From NCBI GenBank assembly GCA_944474755.1, contig OX104115.1, forward strand, positions 70,718,993-70,782,992: a stretch of 64,000 nucleotides of DNA. Direction: 5' to 3'. Both the position numbers and the translations under genes were made by a program. This document shows positions 21,084 to 32,100 of the stretch, one piece after another; positions within the stretch are counted from its first letter, which is position 1, and each line of letters begins with the position of its first letter. Below the pieces are notes generated by a model, which searched no databases, was not told the origin of the DNA, and worked only from the letters and a program-made list of their open reading frames with translations. This stretch comes from Limnoperna fortunei. Lineage: Eukaryota; Mollusca; Bivalvia; Mytilida; Modiolidae.

Positions 21084-22084
21084 ATTTCATAGTTTAGCGA
21101 AAATTTACGGAGCGTTTGCACTAAACTAGGGCAGCTCGGAGGGTAGAAAGGAAACGAAAAGTAAAACAGAATAAGAATCGACTTTAAAACAACAAACGAG
21201 GCGTGGTTTAGAAAAAAAGGTGTATGCTTAATATTGTAAGAAAATCATTCGCGAAAAAGGAGATCTCGTAAGAGGGCGCTTTCGTATCTCTCCAAAACAA
21301 CACTAGGAAACATTTTGTGTGTCTGTATGTTTAACTTAAAAAATATTAATAGAAATAGTTGACATAGAATAGAAAAGATAATCCTCTTATTAGAAAAATA
21401 ATCTACGTCCAAATATCTTTAACTTTGAAAAACATCTACAACAACAAATATGATACTCTTCAAAATTTTCCACTGGGTATTTGAACAAAAGACGAACTCT
21501 CGGTGAGGACTGTTTAAGTATATACTTACATGTGATGTCAGGCTTCGTAAATATCGTTTTCTCTCTAATGACGGTGTTTAGACTCGAGTATTTACATTAT
21601 TTCTAGATTACTATCTGATGTTCGCCATGCAGATAGTGTAGTATTAATCAATATTTGATGATTTGAATGAAATTTAAATATATGTAATTTGGGAAGATAT
21701 CTAGGGCTTCAAGACATGATGTGTCATATTTCGACGCCGCAGACATCTTGTATCCAGTCTATTTTCTGAAATGGTAATAATTGTCAATAGTTAAAATAGT
21801 CAAAAAAATATACATATATGAACTAGAGCAGAAAATTGTGCGCAAACACATATAAACCGTACACTTCAGTCCTCTTCATCTATCTATAATAATAATATTA
21901 TTATTAATAATACATGGAAGTAAACTGGTTTTGACATAGACTGCTTAACGAATCGTACAATTCAATCAATTTTGCTTCAAACTTCTATAGACCTGATTTT
22001 TTGTAATTAGCGAACACCAAGCAGACGACAAAATAACTGGAAGTATTTGATCAATTCGAGTATTATGTTAAAAAACAATTCTAA
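21084..22084. other. Unannotated intergenic DNA
   Basis: AT-rich. No gene or repeat recognised apart from a short ATAATAATAATATTATTATT run near 21886. Confidence 0.4.
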
Positions 22085-22192
22085 GTGCCGTTTCATAAAG
22101 CGATCGCTAATTAACGTGCTCGTTATCCCATGCAATTGAAATGGGATAACGTGCACGTTAAGCTTACGATCGCTTTAATTATGAAACGGCAC
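22085..22192. mobile_element. 108-bp near-perfect palindrome (MITE-like hairpin)
   Basis: GTGCCGTTTCAT at the left pairs with ATGAAACGGCAC at the right. AGCGATCG pairs with CGATCGCT, and CGTTATCCCAT with ATGGGATAACG, around a short AT loop. The hairpin frame that reads through it is not a gene. Confidence 0.7.
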
Positions 22193-22743
22193 ACTCTAAA
22201 ATTCTGCAGATCAATTGAGGGGAAAAAAATGTTTGATTGTTTAAATTGGATTAACCGCCACGTCAAGCAATCAGATTTCAGCCATATGATTTGTTCTCGG
22301 TGTGATGTTATGCAAGTTACTACTGTCTAATGTGAATTATACCACCGAACTAGTGACGTGTAACGATTGATCTATGCTTCAGTCTAGTGCAGTTATTTGT
22401 AAAGAACTCCTCAAGTTCCATATATAAGATGATATTATATACTCATATAGAAATCTGTATTTTGATTCGCTTAGACGCCGTCACGTGACATGTGATATTT
22501 CGCTGGGTCAACCGGTAACCGTTGGGTCGCATGGAAAGGTCACCCTCGCGTGAGATTTGCACGTGATTGAGATGTTTGGATAAATGTACATGTACGTAAT
22601 AAAACATTCAAACAAAACAGTAGTATATGTTAACATGTTTCTGTCTACATTGTATGGGCTGGATTTTTTTCCTGTGGAAAAAGTTTAGAATGTCCAAAAT
22701 ATGTTGCAAATAATGAATTGTTTTCATTTAAATATTCGATATA
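22193..22743. other. Unannotated intergenic DNA with a partial relative of the next palindrome
   Basis: At about 22470-22560 there are segments (GTCACGTGACATGTGATATT, AAAGGTCACCCTCG) that resemble parts of the palindrome at 22744. They may be a decayed copy. Confidence 0.35.
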
Positions 22744-22857
22744 CACCCTAGATGATATGTGACCCGGCAATTCTTTCCCCTCGAAAAGTAAGGTCACCCT
22801 CGGGTGACCTTACTTTCTCGGGGACAGAAATCACCGGGTCACACACCAACTAGGGTG
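22744..22857. mobile_element. 114-bp palindrome (MITE-like hairpin)
   Basis: CACCCTAG and CTAGGGTG mark the ends. GTGACCCGG pairs with CCGGGTCAC, and the centre GTAAGGTCACCC / GGGTGACCTTAC folds back almost perfectly. No coding frame. Confidence 0.7.
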
Positions 22858-22917
22858 ATAATTGTATATTATCACTGGCATAAAACCTTATTTTAACAAA
22901 AAATAAAAAACACAATA

Positions 22918-23110
22918 CCGATCATTGAAAACAAATACAACACCAATTATTCAAAACAAAGACAACACTAATTATTCAAAACAAAGACAACACCAATTAT
23001 TCAAAACAAAGACAACACAAATCATTGAAAACAAAGACAACATAAATCTTTGAAAACAAAGACAACGTCAATCTTTGAAAACAAAGACAACGTCAATCAT
23101 TGAAAGCAAA
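22918..23110 (+). repeat. Tandem repeat with 25-bp unit, about seven copies
   Basis: GACAAC recurs at 22961, 22986, 23011, 23036, 23061 and 23086, exactly 25 bp apart. It lies in units made of CAAAACAAAGACAAC plus an A/T-rich spacer. Confidence 0.85.
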
Positions 23111-23232
23111 CTCAGAAAACAAAAGACTTCAATATAAACGCCATTAAAATCGCGAACTTGAGTGCACTGGAGGTGAAAGAATTCTAGCAGACTGTGGCAC
23201 AAATGTACGGCCAGTTTGAGCTTTATTTATTA

Positions 23233-23505
23233 TTGTTTTGTTTGTTTCTTTGAATAATGTTGGTGCCATGCACTTTCAGCAATTTTTCAGCTTTATCACA
23301 GCGTCCAGTTTTTATTGGGGGAGGAAGCCGGAGTACCCGCAGAAAACTCCCGACCGTCGGTAGGAAAACTGGCAATCCTTGTCAATTAAGATAGGAGTCG
23401 AGTACACGCTGCCTGCAGTGAGAATCGAACCCGCAATCTCAGTGTTGACAGACCACGTGATCAATAGTAAACGAACAACCTTAACCACTCGGCCACCGAG
23501 GCCCC
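23233..23505 (-). mobile_element. Full-length SINE with 14-bp target-site duplication, reverse orientation
   Basis: The element is the complement of the reference SINE from the (GTTT)n tail to GGCCACCGAGGCCCC. The B box reads GAATCGAACCCGC on this strand. AGCTTTATTTATTA flanks it exactly on both sides (23219-23232 and 23506-23519). It is a clean insertion. Confidence 0.9.
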
Positions 23506-23582
23506 AGCTTTATTTATTAAGACACAATAACAATTTAATATAAATGGCAAGTCAGCTTTAATTGTTCGTAAAATAATGTATC

Positions 23583-23818
23583 TTTTAATGTGTGTTTGTT
23601 TGAATGGTGTTTAATGCCACTTCAACAATTAATGGCGTCCATGAATTTAATTTTGGATGAAGTCAGAATACTCGGAGAAAACCCCGGCCTTCGGTACTAA
23701 AACTGGCAATCCTTGTCAAGCAGTCGAGAGCACATCCTGTTCGCTCGAAACTTGAAACGGCAACCCCAGTGTTGACAGGCAGGTGATCAATAGTGATGAC
23801 TTAACTGCCTTAACAATA
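23583..23818 (-). repeat. Diverged SINE copy, reverse orientation
   Basis: TGTTTGAATGGTGTTTAATG, GGAGAAAACCCCGGCCTTCG, AAAACTGGCAATCCTTGTC and GTGTTGACAGGCAGGTGATC appear in SINE order. GTATCTTTTA before and ATATCTTATT after may be a decayed target-site duplication. Confidence 0.75.
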
Positions 23819-24239
23819 TATCTTATTTGACAATAATCCAAACAATTCCACTGTTAGGCCAAGATATATTTCAAGAATCATTAGAAATTCGTAAATATAC
23901 AGACCATTTCTTTAAATCTGCAATCTCCTTCAAATACATGAAAAAACCCTTTTATTTAAAATGCTGTTTAAGTTACAAACAGCTTCTTTTGCCAAGCCAG
24001 CAATGCTCTTGTAACCTTGTTTTTTTTTTTAATGTAAAGTTGTTATAAGACAGTTATATGTGCAAAATTGATGTTGTTAATTGGGAATTTTTCAGACGGT
24101 AATGAGAGTTTGCTATGCACTATTCCAGAAGAGGAGATTATAAGAAAAAATATGCAACTCTGATTGGATGGATAATTTACTCGCTTTACCTCAACAATGA
24201 TGGTGTTAAGAGGAGTAAGCTCAATCTAATCTTTCATTT

Positions 24240-24790
24240 CTGTATGAAAAGCTTAGATGTAGAATCAGCTATCCATGGCAAGCTTAGGTATAGAATCAGC
24301 TATCCATGGCAAGCTTATGTATAGAATCAGCTATCCATGGCAAGCTTAGGTATAGAATCAGCTATCCATGGAAAGCTTAGGTATAGAAGCAGCTATCTTT
24401 GGCAAGATTAGGTATAGAATCAGCTATCTATGGCAACCTTAGGTATAGAATCAGCTATCTATGGCAACCTTAGGTATAGAATCAGCTATCTATGGCAACC
24501 TTAGGTATAGAATCAGCTATGTATGGCAAACTTAGTTATAGAATCAGCTTTCTACAGCAAGCTCAGGTAAAGAATCAGCTATCTATGGCAACTTTAGGTA
24601 TAGAATCAGCTATTTATGGCAAGCTTAGGTATTGAATCCACTATCTATTGGAGTCCAGGTGAAATGTTGCCTGAATCAGCTATCTATTGGGGTCCAGGTG
24701 AAATTTTGACTGAATCAGCTATCTATGGCAAGCTTAGGTATAGAATCTGCTATCTATTGCAGTCCAGGTTAAATGTTGACTGTGTCATTT
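24240..24790 (+). repeat. Tandem repeat with 31-bp unit
   Basis: AGAATCAGCTATC recurs at 24261, 24292 and 24323 and onward at 31-bp steps, with TATGGCAACCTTAGG or CATGGCAAGCTTAGG between. More than twelve units are present and they become irregular after about 24640. Several copies are identical to each other, which suggests recent spread. Confidence 0.85.
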
Positions 24791-24842
24791 GCAATAAAAA
24801 CTGGTAGTTTTTACAAACTGATATGTTACTTTCATTTTTAGG

Positions 24843-24965
24843 CTTTGTTTCTTTGAATGCAATTTAATGTCACTTTCTGCAAATTTGTTTGATATGCATG
24901 GCATTATTATTTGGGGGGAGGAGGCCAGAGAACCCTGTACTTTGGCAACTTTCCATTGTTGCTTA
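24843..24965 (-). repeat. Truncated SINE copy, reverse orientation
   Basis: TTTGTTTCTTTGAATGCAAT, AATGTCACTTTCTGC and GGGGGGAGGAGGCC correspond to the tail end and body of the SINE. The head is missing. Confidence 0.55.
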
Positions 24966-25199
24966 ATTTTTTTAGGGCATATATTTAAAACATAAACATA
25001 GTATATATAATATTTTATTTAACAATATCATAAACTTGCTTAAAGCAACAAGTAAAAAATAAAATATAAAAAATAACAAGGGTTTGTCCTTCCTATGGTT
25101 TTGGAGAAAAACTTGGAATTTCTGGAAATTGAATAACTTTCCAATAACACGATCTTAAAATGACAAAGAAAGTATGTTCTAGGATATGATGATGAGACA

Positions 25200-25789
25200 T
25201 TTTATTTTGTATCCCATTCAAGGAATTTACACATCCAAAATGGCAGATTAATTAAAAAAATTGCCAACAAAATATCAAAATTTGCTTCATTTATCAAATG
25301 GTAAATATCCAAAAGAAATTATCTTGAAACAATTCCCTGTGTTAAGTACAATGAACACTTAAAAAGTAAACTCTAACAAGCATATAATTTTTCAAAATTA
25401 TTAAAGAAATAATTCTATAATGCTATAACAATTTTGATTGTCAGCTTCAAATGATCTGTTTTTAAAAGCATGTTTTTTTTCAAAATAAAAAAATCATTTT
25501 TCTGTCCTGCATTCATACAGCAGTACTTATTTAATCTTTTAAATGCTGTATTAATAACTGAATCTTTCACTTATTCAATTTAAAAAACAAATAGTTCTTT
25601 TCTAACCTGTACATAATTATACTTGTATCACTTTTACAATATATCTTTCAATATAAGTAATAAATTCATAATGAATCACAGTATACTAAAAACAAAGCAC
25701 TTATGTACTGTAGTTCAATGTCACAGATATGAAATGAGTATATGAGTATGACTAGAGCACCACATAATTTATTCAAACGTTTAATTGAT
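25200..25789 (-). other. Probable 3' UTR of the minus-strand protocadherin
   Basis: Downstream of the TAA at 25790-25792 the sequence is AT-rich. AATAAA hexamers (on the minus strand) occur at 25768-25773, only 16 bases past the stop, and at 25201-25206. Which is used cannot be told from sequence; the range given is inferred. Confidence 0.4.
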
Positions 25790-26190
25790 TTATACGATCA
25801 CGTCTTGGATTTTTTCCAACATCACTTCCACAGGGAATTCGTCAGCCTCTATTGTATAACTCCCAGATGTGGTCGTATTATCATCATCGTCATATCCTGT
25901 GTTTACACTGTCCATAGTGTCATCCAGAAATTGTCTCTGATGCAATCCTTTTTGGAAATGTCCATATGAAATGTGGTCTCTGTCACTATACGATAAATGG
26001 CGGTTTTGATGAACACTTTCATAAAAAGGATGATTTGGTGGTGGGTCCCGAGGACTGCTAATGTTTGTTTGTTTATGTGGTCCTGTTTTATTATATGATG
26101 ACATTAAAGGATTCTGATTGTTCTGTTTATGAGGTGGTGTCCCTCGTCGGCCCTGCTGACTGGGATGTAGAAGGTATTTCCTGAAATCTT
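25790..26190 (-). CDS. Protocadherin C-terminal exon
   Basis: Acceptor TTTCTGTTTCAG|AAGATTTC leads into EDFRKYLLHPSQQGRRGTPP and then 113 further residues, ending QDVIV and TAA. The open frame visible from the internal Met alone starts 29 residues later. The tail is rich in His, Asn, Pro and Asp (DDTMDSVNTGYDDDDNTTTS) and likely unstructured. The last four residues D-V-I-V fit a class II PDZ-binding pattern (hydrophobic at positions 0 and -2). Confidence 0.88.
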
Positions 26191-29100
26191 CTGAAACAGA
26201 AATGAAATTCTCGTAAACAACACTGTTCTAGGGGAAGATAAATACTGATAGATTCATGAAATTAATAGGTTAAATTTTCAATAACCACATTCATGTTATA
26301 AAAGAGGAAGTGACATGCTGTAAATATGCAGCAAATCATTTCAAATTCTATCACTGGACAAAACAAATTCTGCACAAAAAGAAAGAAACAAACAAACAAG
26401 AAATACCAAACAAAACAAATAAAAACAATAAACCCAATAAATGTATTTCTTGTTGAAGAAATTTTGCTATATTTATCGCTTAGACAGGCATTTTATACAA
26501 ATATTTATCCATTTTGGATTCTCAAATTCATAAAAAAATTATGGCCTATTTGCCATTAATAAAATATGACAGATTTCATTAAAATGACGTTTATAACCAA
26601 AAAATCTAAAAGTGCACTATTGTGTCTGTAAATGTTTTAATAGATGTGACCATTTTATTTACCTGATTGATTAGACTTTGACATGTGGTCATCATCTAGG
26701 CTGCCCCGCCCACTATCACTAGGAATTGTCTCCCCTGAAGTATCACTGTGATTATCACCTGGACGTCTGATTGGATGCTGAAATAAAAAATAAAATATAT
26801 AATTCAATATGCAAACATTGTACATTAATGGCAAACAATTTCCTTAAAAACTTGTATTTAGTCACATGGCTTCTCCTTAAAAGGTGAAACTAAAATTTCA
26901 TACCATGTGGTCATTAAACACATTCACGACCATTTAATATTTCCAGACAATTATTTTCCACACGGGTATCAACTTCTTTTTTTATCAAAACTGACCACAT
27001 TAAATCATAAATGGATAATTTATGAGAAAATAATAAATATATGCTGTGACTGTGAATACCTTATCCAGATGTACTAACATTTACTTAACAAATATCTGTC
27101 AAATTTGAGAATTTTATTCAAATATATTTGAGAAAAATGTCATATTTCTAACTTTTAATGGCCATTAGATTTTTTATACCCGACTTATATTCAATTTACT
27201 TTCAGATATCATCTAAGCTATAAATAAATTTTTATAGCATTTTTCCACACAATATAACTGAACTGTAAATACATCTCCAAAGTTAATTGGATAAAATCTT
27301 GAACTATGTCCAGTAATACAAAAAATTTGTTTCGTTCCGTGAAGATCTCGGAAGTACCTGTTTTATTTAACTCCAGATCTTTGTAAACATTTTGATCAGC
27401 ACATTAATCCTCACAGATAGAGATAAACCTATGATCTCTACCTTTTTTTAATTTTGGCAATGAATTCAAATGCTCGCCATTTAACCATTTTTCCAGTTCA
27501 AAAATCATTTAAAGTTTATCCAATTTTGAACAATAGCATTTCTTCGCCACTTGAACAAGTGTAAAACTGTTTATTCATGCCCGAATATGCCACTTAACAA
27601 AATCACAAGGCCGTAAAATTAATTTCAAAATAGCTTTTGTTTCTGAATCAAATTTAAAAATCTTTTTGTTCTGAATGTTTGTCTTTATTGATGTTGTTTA
27701 TTTTAATACCACCATTTATATATAAACTTGTAACTGTTTCAAAATAAAGTTGATTTTATTTTGAAAGAAAACTAATTTTACCTAAACCTGATCAGAGAAA
27801 GATGAAATAATAATAATTTTTTATTTTAATTGGGAAATTAGGCATTTAATCTCCTCAACCTTCACCTTGACCTTGTACTAAAAAAGTTAACTTGGTAAAT
27901 AAGTATATAATTCAAAGCCTACCCTGATAGATGCTCGTACATGTATTAGAAAAAAAATCATGTAAAAAATGTGAATATTTTGCAATGAAAATTTTGATAT
28001 CTACAATGTATATCTAATTTTTTTAGAAATATATTATAAGCTACTAAATTGAAAAAGAAAGATTTTAAGATTAAACAAGACAAACAATAAAAATTTATAG
28101 TTTGAAAAATTCAAAATGTGTTAAATGTATTAAAAGTGAATTATTCATTATTTTGTTAGATATCTTGAAAATAAATCTAAAAGATGGCCCAAATATGACT
28201 ACCCCCACTGAAAAACCTCATTGTGTTTTTCAGTTACAAAAGAAGAGAATTATTTCATATCTGATATCAGTTTTTCACATTACAAACAGTGTTGAAGATT
28301 TCATTTACGATGGAAAAGCAGAAATAAGAAGTACGCACAGGTAAATTAATTTTTTTTAAATTTAAATAAAACTGAGATTTACAATATCAGATAGGTATCA
28401 GTTAAAGCATTTCGAATATAAAAGAAAGTTCAATTCAGTGATTTTCCAGAGATAACACATTATCTTGTATTTATTTGTGAAAAATTTAAATAATTGCAGA
28501 ATATTTAAGCTTAAGCTTTTTTGTCATTCACCTATTGAAAGGTTAAACTTAGGGCAGGCTTCTGTAATGGTAGTTTGATTTTCATTATTAAAAATTCTTA
28601 AACAAAATGCTATGGTTTTGTCAAATCACAAAAGTGATAATAATCTTTTATTAAAAGGTTACCAAATCCATACCTACTTTTTAATAATCAAAATAAATTC
28701 AAACATTTATTTAAATTGTAAAGTGGCTGAAATATTACTGAAAGAGGCAAAAATACATTAGGGAAATAAAAATAATCCTCGATAAATAAACTGCAACACA
28801 TTATATAATAATAACACATAAAGCTGACAAGAAACACATAATATTAATTTTGTTTGTTTGTATTGACCTTGACACCACTTTCAGCAATTTTTTCAGCTAT
28901 ATTATGGCATCCAGTCTTTATTGGAGAGGGAGCCAGATAACACATAGAAAACACGTAGAAAACCCAGACTACCAAAGGATTCAGTTAAAATATGGATGCA
29001 CTATGGCTAGGCACTTAAAAGCACAGAACAAAAAAGTTATTATACCTCTGGATGCTGATTGGACCACTGTTTATCATGTGACTGTGCCAACTGTTGGTGA

Positions 29101-32100
29101 AGTCTAATTGAAGCAAGTCGTGTCAACTCAGATTGTCTAACATCACTATTTGGAGAAGTTGATCGAGAAAATCCCTGAATATCATCATGGCTTTCTGTCC
29201 TGCTGATGTCTGCAACTGATTGTGGTCTCTGTAAAAAAGAATTGAAACTATGAAACCCACAAGCCACAATTACAGTAGAATCTCAACTTCTTGTGTCCAA
29301 ATTATTCACTGCAAAACATACAGATGTATGTATTTCATAAGATACACTCGTCCACTGACAAAGAAATGGTTGCAAAGAAAAAACACAGACTCTTTTTGCA
29401 AACCCTTTCAATTTGAATGAAGTCCAGAAAACTTATTGAGGACGCATAATAAAGAAAAAAGTCCTACAAATGGAAATAAATGTTGACAACTGTCTGACAC
29501 ATCGATAACCAGAAATACAGAAACCTGCAGCTCTACTTTGTTTTCAAGTATAAATTTTTGTGCTTTGCTACATGATACATCCCCCTCAATGCAGTTTTTA
29601 ATTACATAACCCTCAATACATCATACTGTCAATTTTCAAGCAGTTTTACCGGAGAAATCAATAAAGTTCCTATTATTTATGTAAATACGCCATGATATTA
29701 AATATGACTCAATAACTCTTGATGGGCCCACTTTTTATCTAACAATTTTATTGATTTGATTTGATATAAGATGGTAAACTTGGAGACAACAGAAATCTGT
29801 GTCTCTAAGGAATATGACAGACTATCAGTGGTTATATTCACTCGTTGCATGTTCATGCAGATTTGATGGCCCCTTCATCTAAATAAAGAATAGAGTTAGT
29901 GGGCAGACTTCAATATGTCATTATTACTGCTAATTGACTAAACTAATAATTCTGCTATTCATTTGGTTGTCTTTTATATGAATTTAACTAAATGTATTTC
30001 ACATATAAAATACTTAAACAGCTGGACTTGCATCTTTTTCTTTTGTTTCATTTTTTGCATTTAAATAGAAAAAACTTCTTTCTGATGTCTTTATTTACAT
30101 GTTTAATTGCAGAGACACAATCCATTATAATAATAGTGACAATTTAAAATTTTAACGATACTCTTTTAAAGCCCCAATTCAAAATTACAATGCGAAAATA
30201 ACAGAAAGAGAGGGTTCATTAGCGTTGTCCTTTTCACAAATAGAAAAGAAAGAATTTGGTTACAATCTTAGATTAGAATCTAGATGACACTGATCCCCAG
30301 TATTAAGTTCCGACGCCCGTAGATCAAAACAGTATTTCAGTTTTTACCTGTTCGTTAAGCAGGTATCCCTACTGAGCTACACCCTATATCATAATACTCT
30401 ATAATGGTACCAATATCCTTTAATCAAGTTTCACACAAACACACAATTATTTACGGTTTAATCTTGTATTATTCATACCATAGTCAAAACTGGTGAATCT
30501 CTGTACAATTGAAATTACTTGTCCATTTCTATAAAGATGGATTAGGAAAAATTACTTTTAGGACTTATGAATCTTGTTTTGAACAATGAGTGCAAAGAAA
30601 TAAAACAGCTTATCGAATGTTTATTGGATCTTTGTCATCTGTTGGATTGGAAAATTAAATTCTTTTTCAGTGACAAATTGTAATATTTCTCTACACTAGA
30701 AACATTTATTATTGACTTGTACTCATCTATTGTCATTTTCAATAGTAGGAGTGAAGAATTTCTTCCTACAACATGTAATACCTATGTCAAATCTTTAAAT
30801 ATTGCTTTTTTTTCTTGACAAATCACTAGTAACAACTTAACTGCATAATATTATGAATTTTGTAGTGCAATAATAAAACTGAGGTCAAAGATTATGACAT
30901 TTCAAGAAATATTTTATATAATATTTTGTGGGAAAGTGGCAATTTTTTTAAATGAAATCTCAGTTAAATTGATGCAATCTTTTTCAAAATCATATAAAAA
31001 CATCAGATTAAGTAATTAATTATTTCATTTCATGTAAAAATGACAGAATAAATCAATTATAATAGAAACAGTTGCAAGAGTGTATTATTTTTAGAAATTT
31101 TTTGGCAGATTTCAATTAACACTTGCACTATTTTCCTTATCCCTTAAATCAGTATTAAAAAAGTTTTTAATAATATTTTGATAAAATATAAAATCAACTA
31201 TAAAATTCCGACGCTGACATTTATGACAATAACAAACAATACATTCAAATTTCATTGCAATCAGACAAACAAAACATTATTGTAAAATAATTTTTCTATA
31301 TTAAGGATTGCTTTTGTTACGTTATACTCTCAGTTGAACAAGCGACTCCACAAAGTTACCCATTTTACAAGGGCAAGTATTATCAGTGATGAAATCATGA
31401 CAGCTATCTTGAAATCAAATATTTCAGCATAATTAGGGCACTGAAACTTATACTTTTTAATTTCAGTCTAAGTGAGTTTAAAAAGTTTCTTCAGTCTAAT
31501 CACATTTTAACATTTTTTTCACCAAAGGTAAATCTGTGCAAAGACCAGTAGATTAATAATTGAAATCTCTAATTTGGGAATCATTTAAGAGTACAAACTT
31601 TTTAAGCTACCACAAAAGCTGTTATTATTTTCCTCAAATTTCATTTTTCTGTCTATTTTTAACACTAAAATTACAGAACAAAAATAACTACTTTAACAAC
31701 CACCATCAAAAGTCCCACTTTTTAAGGTAAATCTATAATTTTTACCTATTGTTACTTTAGGATATTTATACGATTTTAACTTTATGGTTATTATCTCTAT
31801 AATATTCTATATGATATTTACGACCAATTTCACAATGACCCAGAGAAGAGGTCTCAAAACAGTCAACGCTGAATTCTAATTCCCCACGGCCATACAGCAG
31901 AAGTTGATAAACATATTTTTCTAAAAAATTGACATTAAAAGGAGAAAAAATGGTACACATTCCATATTCTTTGTTTCAATGCATTAATTATCATAATTCA
32001 TATTTAATGTACTTTTGACAGGTATTAAATATGCCACATGTTACATTTATTTTGACCTTCAATTTAGGATTATCACGAATTTCCTGTGTTTCAGTTAATA

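Noticed and set aside
25790..26104. A stand-alone 104-residue protein beginning MSSYNKTG
   Set aside because: The same frame is open upstream to a good acceptor at 26191 and joins in phase to the SDSGRG exon, so it is the end of the protocadherin.
28850..29107. Plus-strand frame of 85 residues
   Set aside because: It spans a SINE fragment and the antisense of protocadherin exon 2.
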